64,000 nucleotides of DNA from Leptodactylus fallax (Eukaryota; Chordata; Amphibia; Anura; Leptodactylidae), in contig CAMRHE010000458.1 in NCBI GenBank assembly GCA_947044405.1, positions 1,302,001 through 1,366,000 on the forward strand, written 5' to 3'. Shown here piece by piece: positions 11,451-23,918 of this stretch. Position numbers and translations under genes: made by a program. Below the pieces are notes generated by a model that saw only the letters and a list, made by a program, of their open reading frames with translations, did not search any database and was not told the DNA's origin. Positions within the stretch are counted from its first letter, which is position 1; each line of letters begins with the position of its first letter.

Positions 11451-12236
11451 TTAAAGGAGTTGTCTGGGATAACTGGAAATCCCTACACTAATTTAAACAT
11501 CCTCCCCCCTCCTACTTTCTAAATAACATAATTCATCAAAAATATATATTTACCTATATCACATGACCGCCCCAGGGACATTTTCTGATTATCCGGTGAC
11601 GATCCGTTTCCCCATTTCCGTAAATGGATCGTCACTACTACTCACCCCCATCCACCCCATTATATTTACCTCTCTTCCTTCTTCCTGCGAGACGGCTCCT
11701 CCCTCTTCTCCAAGCGCTGCTCTGCGCATTGCTGCCGATAATCCACCTCTACTGCGCAGCTTCCACGCATGCGCAGTAGAGGTGGATCATCGCTGCAGAG
11801 AACAGAGCAGCGCTGGCGAAGAGTGGGCACCTGCAGAATCAGTAAAGAAGGAGGGGCCGTCCCCCAGGAAGAATCGTGGAAGCTAAGTATATAATGGGGT
11901 CAGGGGTTGGTCTGAGTAAGTAGGGAAGGGCGGGATAGCTAGAGAAACAGGGAGGGGGTGTATAGGAGGGAGGGAGAGAGAGAGAGAGAGGATGGAGGGA
12001 GAGAGGAATTAGGGGGGAGTGAGAAAGGAGGGGGAGTGAGGTGAGAGGGGTTAGTGTGGAAGTTACATAGCAGGAGGCTGAACCATGAAAACAAATGCAA
12101 AAGATACTAGGAGCTCCCAGAGACACCCAGAAATCAGTCAAAACACAACTAAAGGTATATGGGTGCATTTATTAACCCATTAATAGCACTAACAGACATT
12201 TTTAAAAAAAAAACATTTTTTGAAAAACCTCTTTAA
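11451..12236 (+). mobile_element. TTAA-flanked foldback (MITE-like) element
   Basis: TTAA at 11451-11454 opens with 'ttaaaggagttgtctggg', and a mirrored 'cctctttaa' closes at 12236. Inside, an imperfect palindrome centres near 11767, pairing 11575-11766 with the following 120 bases, for example 'ctactgcgcagc' with 'tgcgcagtag'. A purine-rich stretch with (AG)n fills 11900-12060. TTAA flanks suggest a piggyBac-type cut-and-paste parent. Half of the same element, in inverse orientation, occurs at 42678-44294. Its open frame at 11563-11886 is a by-product of the palindrome. Confidence 0.6.
11974..11990. repeat. (AG)n microsatellite
   Basis: About eight AG units inside a longer purine-rich strand of the foldback element. 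Confidence 0.85.
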
Positions 12237-13028
12237 TGGTCAAACATGATAATTTCAGAGCATTTGGTCCCTAGGGCTAGAATGCAGTACTCCCTCCTCA
12301 ACCAAGAGGCACCTGCTTTCCATATGTCACAAGTTCAATTGAATATACAGCTCTCCTGGCAACCACTCTGCAGGAGAAATTTTCTTTCCCTAGAATCCCT
12401 CTCTTTTTTGATTGTTCTTTTCCTCTATCACTTGGTTCCTTCTTCTTCCTCTCTTCTTTTTTTTATTTCCCTTGTTTTCTCCTAAAGTTTTCCGTAGTTT
12501 GATTTTGCTTGGTTACTAGGATGGCCAAACATACCCGAAGAAATATCACATATAGCAGAAGTTTGAGTTTACCTTAAAAATATCAATTATTTTATATAAT
12601 GTTGCACAAAAATGACCAACCTATGACTTGTTTTCTGTGATGGCTTGTGTATTATAACAGAAAACAAGTTAATAAAAAACAAATACCTAACTTCATGTGA
12701 TATATTGTCTTTTTTAAAATAAAAAAGTGTTATTTATACTATAAGTTTTGAATATTGGGAAAATGTTATTGCATAGTAAATACAAGAATAAAATCAACTA
12801 TTGTTATAATAAGACTGCAATCAACTGAGGTACTATGCAAGATTTACCAGTGTCGGATGTTCTCCTACCAAACATGTTAGAGGTTTTTTTTTTTACTTTT
12901 TGGTAAAAGTCTGAACCAGTTTGTTGCAAACTAATAGTGCAAATTGCCTTAGAAATATTTGTATGACACCCTAAGGGCTCCTATCTAACCCCTATCTAGA
13001 TCTTTAAAGTCAAAGTGACAGCAACAGA
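12237..13028. other. Unannotated DNA
   Basis: A pyrimidine-rich patch near 12370-12485 is followed by AT-rich sequence. No supported gene. Confidence 0.45.
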
Positions 13029-13030
13029 TA

Positions 13031-13543
13031 CAGTAGGGAAAAAAGTATTTAGTCAGCCACCAATTGTGCAAGTTCTCCCACTTAAAAAGATGAGAGAGGT
13101 CTGTAATTGTCATCATAGGTAGACCTCAACTATGAGAGACAAAATGAGAAAACATATCTAGAATATTGTCTGATTTTTTAAGAATTTATTTGCAAATTAT
13201 GGTGGAAAATAAGTATTTGGTCAATAACAAAAGTTCATCTCAATACTTTGTTATATATTCTTTGTTGGCAATGACAGAGATCAAACGTTTTCTGTAAGTC
13301 TTCACAAGGTTGGCACACACTGTTGCTGGTATGTTGGCCCATTCCTCCATGCAGATCTCCTCTAGAGCAGTGATGTTTTGGGGCTGTCGCTGGGCAACCC
13401 AGACTTTCAACTCCCTCCAAAGGTTTTCTATGGGGTTGAGATCTGGAGACTGGCTAGGCCACTCCAGGTCCTTGAAATGCTTCTTACAACGTCACTCCTT
13501 CGTTGCCCTGGTGGTGTGTTTGGGATCATTGTCATGTCAAACA
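13031..13543 (-). mobile_element. Tc1-like element fragment, family A, 3' part
   Basis: The TA at 13029-13030 is followed by CAGTAGGGAAAAAAGTATTT, the family A terminus, then its subterminal sequence and the C-terminal transposase coding region on the minus strand. The match to the 22313-23916 copy ends abruptly near 13543, in the middle of the QHDNDPKHT motif region. Two thirds of the element are missing. Confidence 0.88.
13240..13541 (-). pseudogene. Tc1 transposase C-terminal fragment (family A)
   Basis: The minus-strand translation runs [14 protein letters not shown], a stop, [19 protein letters not shown], then [10 protein letters not shown] and a C-terminus ending KEYITKY. It has the second (D) and third (E) catalytic acids of the DDE triad but not the first. 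The TGA replaces a tryptophan of the related copies. Confidence 0.85.
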
Positions 13544-13833
13544 GAATTTTTGGTGTTTTTATTTTAGCTTTTACAGCATTCACTTTGTTGGATAAATAAT
13601 ACATTCTTTTTTATAGTAGAGGTCATTATAAATTCAGCTATAGTAAACATACATTCTTTCTACAACTTTTTATTTTTTTATAAAGCTTGTAACTGTACTT
13701 TACATTTAATTGTGAATCTTTTTATTTTTTGACCACGATAAAAAATTTTTTTATACTTTTGTAGTCCCATTGCGGTGCTAGCTGTGGGAACCTGAAAGCC
13801 TTGTTTTGTCCCCAGGTAGCCATAACAACACAT

Positions 13834-13846
13834 CCCCCCCCCCCCC
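13834..13846. repeat. C homopolymer tract
   Basis: About 13-14 consecutive C residues in otherwise anonymous sequence, so a likely length-variable site. Confidence 0.8.
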
Positions 13847-13859
13847 ACAGAAGCACAGG

Positions 13860-15180
13860 GGAACTGATGAGAGTGGCCACAGTAATAAACAATCAGTTAG
13901 GTGTCATGGTCACTAGTGATCATGGTAAACATGAGGTATTAAACATCAGATGCTGCAATTGATTTGGCACCATACGTATAAGCCAATGAACTGAAGTAAT
14001 CTGCAGCTGATTACCCAATGCACCAGGGGTACTGGGAAGAGTTGAGTAGTAACAGAACCAAACCACCTAAAGTGACTGCAGACTGATATTTTTGAGGTGA
14101 AAAGGGGCCAATTTTCTTAGACCTTACCACTCTGATAATAAAAGACTGTGACTGTTGATTGTATTTGGCTGATTAGAAGCAAAAAGAAATGACCTGTATA
14201 ATTTTTAAAATTTTACATTTATATTGATAAATATAAAGGACTCCCGCCCTTTTTCTATAACCATATATATACAACCATCAACTGCAGTGTAGTAGGTTCA
14301 TTCCCACTCTGATAAAATCAATCTGCAGCCACCCCAGGGTCCAGCCATCAATTCAACAGGCTGAGCTCTGCCAGCACCCAGATATTCACAATACCCCTTG
14401 GGCATTGATTAACTGGATAATAGTGAGGGATTGGTGCCAGACTAACACTAAGCCCCTAGTCTTAGTAATAGACAGCTGACAGTCCATTAATAAAGTATTT
14501 AAAAAAAAAAAGCACCCAACCACAGAAAAAAAACTTTAAACTTTATTGAAATAAAGAGTTCCCAAACCCATTTCTCAATGACCATTTCATTAAAAATTAA
14601 ATCCAGGTCCAAAGGAGTCTGCATACTATAACCTGTAAAAGCACTCAAAAACACAATAGTAAAATTAAATCTACAAAGCAATTATTACATCCTTTCCTTG
14701 GGCCAGTGCAGGAGCCACAAATTTCTCTGACACATTAAACTAGTAACAATCCAGTGATCTTTTTTCATGCATAATGTACCTATTCCCCAACATAGAATTC
14801 AGCCAATGTTACCTTATTTAGTTATTACTTTCTATTCAAATCCTTCTCTTCAGTCAGGTCATGAGACTCTCACTCTGACCAGATAAAGTGTACAGGAGCT
14901 AATGCATAGATCTCTGACATTCTGTATAATGGACTGTTCCACACAGGCTTTCCACAGGGGAGACAAAACCCTCTGTCACTTACCACTGATTAGCAGATAG
15001 TTCCTGTCAAATAGCTATAATGAGGGAGATCACAGCTCAGCCTTCATAACTATATACTCAAAAGAAACACTCATTCTTAGCTAGCTCCTAGAGCTTTTAT
15101 CATTTTAAGTAAGATAAGTAGGGAAGTTTCCTCAGAATGTTAGATCTGGTTTATTGAAAATATCAGCTGTTGGCTTTAAC

Positions 15181-15236
<56 letters not shown>

Positions 15237-17399
15237 GCATATATTTTGTATAGAACTTTGATTATGATGGTCATACAGTACATTACTTTTTTCTGCCATA
15301 TCATATATGTTTTCGATCTTTTTTTAAACCCCTGAAGGTCTTTATTGTATACTTTACTGCTGACAAAAGTAGCTAGATCAATCCATTTGATGTTAGTGGG
15401 AATAGACAAAGCAATGAAAAACAGTGGATACTATTGTGTTTAGGTAAAAGAATTATATTGAAGAATTTTGTTAGGATTGACTTTATTGATCCTTCTCATC
15501 CAGGGACAGCAGCATACTGTATGTATTTTTGTGCTTATGGGACAACAAGATTACTTTTCTTAATGGAAGACGAAACACTGAGGGAAATAAATTGAGTGAA
15601 CATGAGTAAAAGAATAATAACACCATTTTTTTAAGTATATAATGGCAAACCTATTATTAGGAATCTCAGTGTGTAGCACTGTTCACTGCTGCTGGCTTAA
15701 GGTTGTCATGACAAAATATGAGGCTTTCTGCAACTATCAGAGCTCTGTTATGCTAAACCAATTAACAGCTCAGGAGGGATATTTAAATTCTGTTTCCAAT
15801 TCCCCATGTGCCTGCTATTAGTAAATACTTGCTAGTAAGGCTCCTGTGCTCTGATGGATTGCTGAACTTCTGACCTCGACTTGTTTTCTGGATAATTGCA
15901 TGTTATTTTATTTGGACTTTGACATTGATTTGGACACATTTATCATGTTGGTTTCGCCCTCCTGATTTGACCTGAATTGTGATTATTTGTAATTGCAAGT
16001 AATTGTGAGATTTAGGTAACATGTTCTACTGCTCTCTGGAATCTGCCAGTTTCTGTACTTTTTGGAAATTGCTCCTCAGGCAATATCATAACACCTAGAC
16101 TTAGTCTCCTAAAGCATGTTACTTTAAAGATAAACAAACAGTTGTACAGTAGTCCTGTGTCTCAATCTGTTTTTTATGCAGCATCTCTTGATATTCACCT
16201 TCACCTTGCTCCTTCATACCAAGGAAGCAGCTATTCTACTTTGAAATGTAATGTTATGTTGAAATTGCTATGGGTGCTATAATAAAATATCCAGGAACAC
16301 TAGATCACATATGTAATCTCAGACTGAGATAGAGAAATAAAGACCACAATAGCACTTTATAAAGAATTGGGTGCAGGCAGGGCACAGTAGATTGGTAAAA
16401 GAGTTACACTTGCAATTTGATCCAATAAAATCACAGCACTGTAGCCTCTCTCACACAATATATCAATTATTGTTATTTTAAGAGGATAAGCTCTGAATCT
16501 CAAGTAAATTAGAATCAGCCATATGCTTCAATAGGAGATTCCTCTTGGCCTGGATCTTGGAACCTTAGTAGATCAGATGTATAAGATATAGTCTATCAAG
16601 TTACGAAGCTATTGTAGAGTATGACTATCTTAGGGAGGATTGTATGTAATCTGAATCCCTGGTGTAGTGATCATTCATTGGTCTTTGTGTTTAGGTTGTG
16701 CTTGTGTACTTCTGTGTGATTACTTGACATTTGTTGTGGCGGTCTTCTGTAAAAATAATTGTAAATAACATGGGAGTTATGGGTAATTTTATTGAGATAT
16801 ATGCCACTGCTTGTTTTGGAACTTGGGCAGGTGATGCATCAGTTTAATGAGTTTAAGAAGCAATGTGATGGGCAAAATAAAAGCAACAGAATTTAGATAA
16901 GGAAACAAAGAAAAGGATTATCCAACACAACTGTGATTTAGAGGATAGGTTGGGATGAGTAATAGGAAAGATGTAGGCTGAAAGAACATCAACTTGCATC
17001 TATAGAAGAGAGAGAAGCAAAAAATGATATCGCTTAAGGATCAGTTGCATAATGCTGGTGCACTGTTAAAACAGAAAAAAAGATTGTATTTTGGTTTTAA
17101 GCTCACAAGAGAATAAGAGAGTGGATAACCATTGTTGTTGTAGTCAAGACACAAGTGTTTAGTGACCAGTAGGAAAGACATTGGAAAATCAAGGAAAAGG
17201 AAGGAACATATATGTACTGCAGAGAATAAGGAATCAACCCCAAGTCAATGTTTCTCTCTCTTTACTCCCGTGTCAGAAGGAAGCAGTCAGTCTGCTGCTG
17301 CTGCATGTGGGAAGGTTGAGCTCATACATGTGCTGTACAGGATGATGGGAGTTGTAGTGGAGTCATGGGAAGCAGCTGGGTCATGTGCCATGTGAAAGG
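13860..17399. other. Unannotated DNA with one (TA)n tract
   Basis: Long AT-rich region without recognisable genes or element ends. It may be old decayed repeats or unique DNA. The only simple feature is the TA repeat at 15184-15225. Confidence 0.45.
15184..15225. repeat. (TA)n microsatellite
   Basis: About 21 TA units, decaying into TTTATATATATGCATATATT on the right. Confidence 0.95.
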
Positions 17400-18194
17400 A
17401 TGTTGTGTATCAACAGACGTGCTTTTCTGAGCTCCCATTGGCATCTCCGCAATCTGCAAATTATACCGGCATCCCAGCCTAATCCACCGTGCTAATGCCT
17501 CAAGGCTTTCCCCCGGGGTGACACATCTACGGGAAGAGAGGGTACCGGGGATCTGAGGCCTACCTTACCACCTGCCATCTTGAAAGGAGCGGCGCCAGCT
17601 TCTCCTGCCCGTTCTCTGCTCCGCAACCACTTCCTCTGGCTTTCCGCCCCGGTGGACTCTCTGGATCCTATAGCACCAGTGGGTCCTGAGCGTGGTCTCC
17701 CGCCTAGCTGTCAGAATACCGGCTGGACCACTCGCTACGCAGACAGAGCTGTATCTTACACCCTGCTCCTCTGGCGCCTCCATCCCTCTGACACCTTCCA
17801 TCAGTCCGCAAACCGGCAGAGGAGGGAGGTGCAGCGTGGAGGACACCGGCGTTGCTATATAGCTACGGCCTCCTCTGTATCCTTGAGGCCACTGAACCAG
17901 CCTATACCTGCATACTCAGACAGCAAACCTCCAACCCTCCTATTGCTCCTCGTGGCACGGCTACATATCCATCCTACTACATTTACTACTGTGGCACAGG
18001 CTGGACTTGACGTCTTTTGGAGCACTTGAGAGCAGGAGTGAGTTAATGAAGTAACGGTACGTGTGGGCGCGTGCCAACCATCCTTCTTTCTACGTTTATT
18101 TCTTCTCTACTGTGTCCTGGTACCGTGATGCCAGAGTAGCTACCCCCTGATAGTGCCTAGTGCTGCGGCTTCACAGCTATACACCCCCACCAAG

Positions 18195-19246
18195 ATGGTG
18201 AAGATTGGTAACTCAAGAGGGTCTGAGACTCCTTCCACCCCCAAGCTCCCTAAGCCCCAAGGTGACCTACAAAAATTTCTGAAGAAAAAATCTCCCGCAG
18301 ACTCCCTCAGGATGTTGGAACTTTCAGGGGGAGCAACCTCCCCGGATGACACTGAAATGGACATGGCTGCAGATGGAGACATGGAGGACTCACAGCCCAC
18401 ACTTATTACCAAAGCCTTCCTACATAACACACTCGCCTCGACCAGCGCTTCGACCAGTTATGTCAAAACTGACAGCTATGCATGCTGAGGTACAGCTGGG
18501 AAGCAAATGGATACCTTGGAAGCTACTTGTAGTGATTTTACTTCAGATCTCGCAACATACAGAACACCTTAACAGAGCCTTCTCCCTCATTGAGGACCAG
18601 AAGAACCATAGCAGGCGTAAGAATATACGATTTAAAGGTATCCCGGAATCAGTGGCTCCGGAGACCCTACCTCATATTGCTATGTCACTTTTCGAGACTC
18701 TGCTGGGTGCAGACAGGGCTACACAAATCACTATTGAAAGAATCCACAGAGCCCTAAGACCTCGACCCAAGCCATCCGATCCGCCTTGAGACGTCATTTG
18801 TGGTCTTCTGTCCTATGTAGACACCTTCGCAATCTTAAAGGCGGCCAGGGACCATGGTCAACTGCTTCACAACGATGTGGAAATACATCTCTATCAAGAT
18901 ATAGCACCATCCACCCTTGCGAAGAGAAGGATCTTGAAACCAATCCTTGAGGCATTGAGAGCTAAGAATATTCCCATTTGGGCTGGCGCTATCTCATGGC
19001 AGTCGTCGCCTGGTCATTTCTTCACCTGCTGATCTGGAGAAGCTCTGGCCCATGCTGGATATGCATCCTATCGTGGTTCCCTCCTGGCTCCCTGCAGAGA
19101 CATCTTTGCTCCATCCTCCGCAGCGGACCTTAGAGTCTGACACCACGAGGCCGGGCCCATCGACATCCAGACCTGCGGGGTCGAAGAAACTCCAACAGAG
19201 AGCTTTTGCTTCAGTCTCTTCCGTGATGGAAAAACTGTCTCCATGA
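18195..19246 (+). pseudogene. L1-like ORF1 (RNA-binding protein), frameshifted
   Basis: The ATG at 18195 opens a lysine- and proline-rich N-terminus (MVKIGNSRGSETPST). A coiled-coil-like stretch is split between frames near 18480-18560, followed by EDQKNHSRRKNIRFKGIPE, the start of the RRM-like domain of L1 ORF1 proteins. Then come TIERIHRALRPRPKPSDPP, a stop, and the C-terminal block QDIAPSTLAKRR. In L1 elements this protein trimerises and coats the LINE RNA. At least two frameshifts and stops (for example 18787-18789) inactivate it. The last open part ends at 19246. Confidence 0.75.
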
Positions 19247-19882
19247 TCCCGTGGACTTGAGTCTTCCTAGAGATCTCTGGACTGCAAATTTGAACTCTCA
19301 GGTTCCATTTCTTCTTTTTTTTTTTACTGCCTTTCTCTTTTGTTGCATTACTTGTCTTCGTGCACCGGATGCTGGCCTATATTTCATCGGGTTTCTTGCA
19401 CTTAGGTACTACGAGTACTAGCAGCTGGTCCACGGACCCTAAACTGATGGTGCGGTGGGCCTGGTGTTGATTTCGGGTTGATGGCCCATTGTTCCACTTC
19501 TTGGGACTAATTGTGTTTTTCTCATCTGCTTGCTCCTGGTGGGCGCCACTGGGTACTAGTTATATTTTAATTCTTTACAGTTACCTCTACTGTATGGTGC
19601 AACTGCCCACCCTTTCCATCCTCTATCCCTCTTTCTGTGTGACTTAGCACCGCGGACCGGGTGGTTGCGCCTTCCAGTAATACCTATTATTACATATTGT
19701 TGTGTTCTTCTTATCTATGTGTGTGTATTGATTGCTTGTTAGGTTCATTTGACACTTGCCACACAATTGTTACATATCCTGACTTTCCCCCAACGTCTAT
19801 TGCTTTCCCCCCATTTTCCATTGCGGTACTTGCTCTGTATCTCCTTGCAGTAATCACACCCGTCCCTGTAAGTGTCATAGTG
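19247..19882. other. ORF1-ORF2 spacer of the L1-like element
   Basis: About 640 bases without a long frame, T-rich, lie between the end of ORF1 and the ATG of ORF2. The left end of the window appears to carry the same kind of spacer before its own ORF2 copy. Confidence 0.6.
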
Positions 19883-22310
19883 ATGTCGGATATAACCGCA
19901 ACCACTTATAATGTTAAGGGATAAAATTCCCCGAATAAACTTCATCATGTTCTTTTGCTATTGAAAACACTTAAAACTGATATCCTATTTCTGCAGGAGA
20001 CTCATTTCAAAACAGACAGGGTCCCTAAATTGCAAACTCACTATTTTTCACAATGGTTCTATAGCTGTAGTAAAAACTCATCTTCTAGAGGGGTTACTAT
20101 TGCTCTCCAACATGCCCTTCCATTCAAACTTAAAGCCGAATTTCGAGATGCTGAGGGTAGGGCCCTGTTTGTCAAGGGTGACCTGGCCTCTTCTAAGTTC
20201 ACATTTGCAAACCTGTATGCCCCTAATACTGGCCAGGTTAGTTGGCTACTGGAACGCCTAGATGAGTTGAGGCTTTTTGCTGAGGGCCACGTCCTATTGG
20301 GCGGAGATTTTAATTTAGTGCTTAACCCCTTGTTGGACTCCTCCTCTCAGAAATCGACAATCTCATAGTCGGAACTGAGGAAGCTCCATATGAAACTGCA
20401 AGATTTAAACATTGTCGACAGCTGGAGACACTTACACCCTAGAGACAGAGACTACTCCTTCTATTCTACCCCACATAACACCTACGAGAGATTAGACTAC
20501 TGGTTAATTTCTGCCCCTCTTTTAGCTCTCACTAGACAGGCTTCCATAGGGAATATTACGATCTCTGACCATGCCCCCTGCTCATTGCTCTTTACCTTAC
20601 CGAGCCTAACCCCTAGAGACTCGCAGTGGTGCCTAAACGAGATCCTGCTCGAATGGCAAGAAGGTAGATACTCCAATCACATCTCGACCTCTTTTTTGCT
20701 ACTAATGCTATCCCTGACTCCTATCCGCCTCCCCCACTGGTTTGGGAGGCCCACAAATCCTATATGCGCGGGATCTTCATCTTGTTACGCTCCCAGTTTA
20801 AGAAAAAGACACAGAAGGACATAGATAATCTCTTGACTCAGATCTCCTCCTTGGAGCGGGCTCATAAACTGTCCAAGGTAGCTGCAGGATTGGCCGATCT
20901 AACAGCTCTCAGAGAGAAATTGCGCTCTCTTCTTACTCTTAAATCTGCCAAATCACACTTATTATACCAGCATAGGATCTACGCCCATGGTAATAAGGGT
21001 GGCAGACTTATGTCCACTCTCATTAAAAAAGCCAAAGATAGATCCCATATACACCAGATTAAGACTAGTCATGATAACGTCCTGGTCACTGCCAACCACG
21101 ACATAGCACGGGCCTTTAGAGATTTTTACTCAGATCTTTATAACCTTGAGTCCAGTCAGCAACCTACACCCTGTGCCTCTAAGGAAAGGACCATCCAGGA
21201 CTTCCTGGAATCCCTAGCTTTGCCATGTGTGGACCCTCAAACAGCCTTCGATTTGATGTCCCCATTTACATCAGATGAAATTAGGGCGGCCATACTAAGT
21301 TTCCCATGGGAGGAGCCCGGGCCCTGATGGCTTGTCCCTCCCATATTATAGGAAGTTTTTAGTCACTCTGCTTCCTTTCCTGACGGATGCCTATAACTCT
21401 TTCTTAACAGGTCAGCAATGGCCCAAACGGTCTCAAGAGGCTCATATCTCCCTTGTTCCAAAAGAAGGGAAAGACCCTCTTAATTGTGGCAGCTACAGAC
21501 CTATTTCCCTTTTAAATAATGATCTTAAGATTTGGGCTAAGCTCCTGGTGAAGAGACTCCAGAGGGTCCTCCCACAACTGATACACCATGAACAGTCCGG
21601 TTTTGTCCCAGTCTATTCACTTCGTGACCTCCGGTAAGCACCCTCTGGTTCTTCTTGGTATTGATGCCGAGAAGGCCTTTGAAAGGGTCTGTTGGAGTTT
21701 CATGCGAAGAACGCTCGCTCGCTTCGGTATACCTCATGGGTTTATTGACGCGATTTTTACCATGTACTCCCAGCCTTTTGCCAAGTTGAAGGTGAATGGG
21801 ACTCTCTCCCCTCCCTTCGACATCAGAAATGGTACGCAGCATGGTTGTCCTCTATCCCCAACCCTTTTCATCCTAGTGATTGAAACATTACTACAAAGTG
21901 TTAGACAGGACGAACGGATACAAGGCCTCCAGATAGGCACGGAACACCTCCAGGCGACCGCGTTCGCAGATGACCTCTTGTTCCTTGTTATGAATCCTGA
22001 ATTGGGTCTCCCAGCCCTTACCCGTAGATTAGAATATTTCAGTTCGCTTAGGAATTTTAAAGTTAATTTCGGGTAATCAGAGATGTTAAATATTACTCTA
22101 TCACAGTCCGTTGTTTCTAGATTGAAACCACTCACCCCCTTTACATAGACTATGGGACCTCTGAAGTATCTTGGTATCTTGGTACCGTCCAAGCTATCGG
22201 ATGTGTATCTTACTAATTACTCCCCCCTCCTCGAGTTCATTAAAAAGTTACTAGAGGAGTATGACATGCCTCTCCTTTCCTGGATGGGCCACATCAACTT
22301 GCTCAAGATG
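19883..22310 (+). pseudogene. L1-like ORF2, endonuclease and reverse transcriptase (broken)
   Basis: The start MSDITATTYNVKG is followed by a stop, then LLLLKTLKTDILFLQETHFK, NLYAPNTGQ, LLGGDFNLVLNP, a LDYWL block and ISDHAPCS, which together form the APE-type endonuclease. After a linker with KKTQKDIDNLLTQIS the RT follows: GSYRPISLLNNDLKIWAK, a fingers block, LGIDAEKAFERVCW (first catalytic D), GTQHGCPLSPTLFILVIE, and FADDLLFLV in place of YADD (second and third catalytic D). LKYLGILV and WMGHINLLKM close the preserved part. Several frameshifts and stops (near 19922, 20366, 21325, 21635, 22074) break it. It copied LINE RNA at the nicked target. Confidence 0.9.
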
Positions 22311-22312
22311 TA

Positions 22313-23916
22313 CAGTGGGTAAAAAAAAGTATTTAGTCAGGCACCAATTGTGCAAGTTCTCCCACTTAAAAAGATGAGAGAGGCCTGTAATTGACATCAT
22401 AGATAGACCTCAACTATGAGAGACAAAATGAGAAAACATATCTACAAAATCACATCGTCTGATTTTTAAAGAATTTATTTGCAAATTATGGTGGAAAATA
22501 AGTATTTGGTCAAAAAAAAAGTTCATCTCAATACTTTGTTGTATATCCTTTGTTGGCAATGACAGAGGTCAAACGTTTTCTGTAAGTCTTCACAAGGTTG
22601 GCACACACTGTTGCTGGTATGTTGGTCCATTCCTCCATGCAGATCTCCTCTAGAGCAGTGATGTTTTGGGGCTGTTGCTGGGAAACACAGACTTTCAACT
22701 CTCTCCAAAGGTTTTCTATGGGGTTGAGATCTGGAGACTGGCTAGGCCACTCCAAGACCTTGAAATGCTTCTTACGAAGCCACTCCTTCGTTGTCCTGGC
22801 GGTGTGCTTGGGATCGTTGTCATGCTGAAAGACCCAGCCACGTTTCATCTTCAATGTCCTTGCTGATGGAATGAGGTTTGCACTCAAAATCTCACGATAC
22901 ATGGCCCCATTCATTATTTCATGTACACAGATCAGTCGTCTTGGTCCCTTTGCAGAGAAACAGCCCGAAAGCATGATGTTGCCAGCCCCATGCTTCATAG
23001 TAGGTATGGTATTCTTTGGATGCAACTCAGCATTCACTCTCCTCCAAACACGACGAGTTTTGTTTCTACCAAACAGTTCTACTTTGGTTTGATCTGACCA
23101 TATGATATTCTCCCAATACTCTTCTGGAACATCCAAATGCTCTCTAGAAAACTTCAGACAGGCCCGGATATGTACTGGCTTAAGCAGAGGGACACGTCTG
23201 GCACTGCAGGATCTGAGTCCCTGGCGGCGTAGTGTGTTATTGACGGTAGCCTTTGTTACGTTAGTCCCAGCTTTCTGCAGGTCATTCACTAGGTCCCCCC
23301 GTGTGGTTCTGGGATTTTTGCTCACCGTTCTTGTGATCATTTTGACCCCACGGGGTGAGATCTTGCGTGAAGCCCCTGATGGAGGGAGATCGGTAGTGGT
23401 CTTGTATTTCTTCCATTTTCTAATTCTTTCTCCCACAGTTGATTTCTTCACACCAAGCTGCTTGCCTATTGCAGATTCAGTCTTCCCAGCCTAGTGCAGG
23501 TCTACAATTTTGTTTCTGGTGTCCTTCAACAGCTCTTTGGTCTTCACCATAGTGGAGTTTGGAGTGTGACTGTTTGAGGTTGTGGACAGGTGTCTTTTAT
23601 ACTGATAACAATTTCAAACAGGTGCCATTACTACAGGTAATGAGTGGAGGACATAGAAGCCTCTTAAAGAAGAAGTTACAGGTCTGTGAGAGCCAGAAAT
23701 CTTGCTTGTTTGTAGGTGACCAAACACTTATTTTCCACCATAATTTGCAAATAAATTCTTAAAAAATCAGACAATGTGATTTTCTAGATATGTTTTCTCA
23801 TTTTGTCTCTCATAGTTAAGGTCTACCTATGGTGTCAATTACAGGTCTCTCTCATCTTTTTAAGTGGGAGAACTTGCACAATTGGTGGCTGACTAAATAC
23901 TTTTTTTCCCCCACTG
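22313..23916 (-). mobile_element. Tc1-like transposon, essentially complete (family A)
   Basis: It is flanked by TA at 22311-22312 and 23917-23918. The left end reads CAGTGGGTAAAAAAAAGTAT. The right end, read inward, is CAGTGGGGGAAAAAAAGTAT. Both are followed by long matching subterminal inverted repeats of roughly 200 bases, the IR/DR type of terminus. Length is 1604 bases, the normal size of Tc1-like elements. It is the best-preserved DNA transposon here and sits at the end of the L1-like ORF2. Confidence 0.95.
22528..23550 (-). pseudogene. Tc1-like DDE transposase with a single in-frame stop
   Basis: From the ATG at 23550 to the stop at 22528 there are 341 codons, the usual length (about 340 aa). 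The N-terminus [19 protein letters not shown] is followed by TAG at codon 20 (23491-23493), where related copies have glutamine. The rest is one open frame of 307 codons or more. It has the helix-turn-helix ([13 protein letters not shown]), a second DNA-binding helix region, IIWSDQTK (first D), [12 protein letters not shown] (second D) and [11 protein letters not shown] (E), giving the expected DD34E spacing. The C-terminus ends ANKGYTTKY. Apart from the nonsense codon I see no frame damage, so this copy is recent. Low-frequency readthrough or a downstream start would omit the first helix. Confidence 0.92.
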
Positions 23917-23918
23917 TA

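Larger units (their letters stand above)
17400..22310 (+). mobile_element. L1-like LINE, nearly full 5' part, 3'-interrupted
   Basis: A GC-rich leader (about 17400-18190) precedes a recognisable ORF1, a spacer of about 640 bases and ORF2 with endonuclease and reverse transcriptase. The element ends inside the region following the RT palm/thumb, exactly at the TA where a Tc1-like element begins at 22311. Sequence on the far side of the Tc1 (from 23919) does not obviously continue ORF2. Typical L1 copies are 5'-truncated, so retention of the 5' part with loss of the 3' part is unusual. The 5' boundary is approximate. Confidence 0.8.

Noticed and set aside
11563..11886. 107-codon frame as a gene
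   Set aside because: It is within the palindromic core of a foldback element, and the mirrored sequence explains the long frame.
13860..17399. Search for a host gene exon or RNA gene in the longest unannotated stretch
   Set aside because: No open frame with recognisable residues, splice-flanked or otherwise, and no tRNA-like or snRNA-like box pattern was found by eye; a homology search would be needed to exclude a small exon.
17580..18029. 149-codon open frame as a host gene exon
   Set aside because: It lies in the GC-rich leader of the L1-like element, overlaps a frame on the other strand, and shows no domain.
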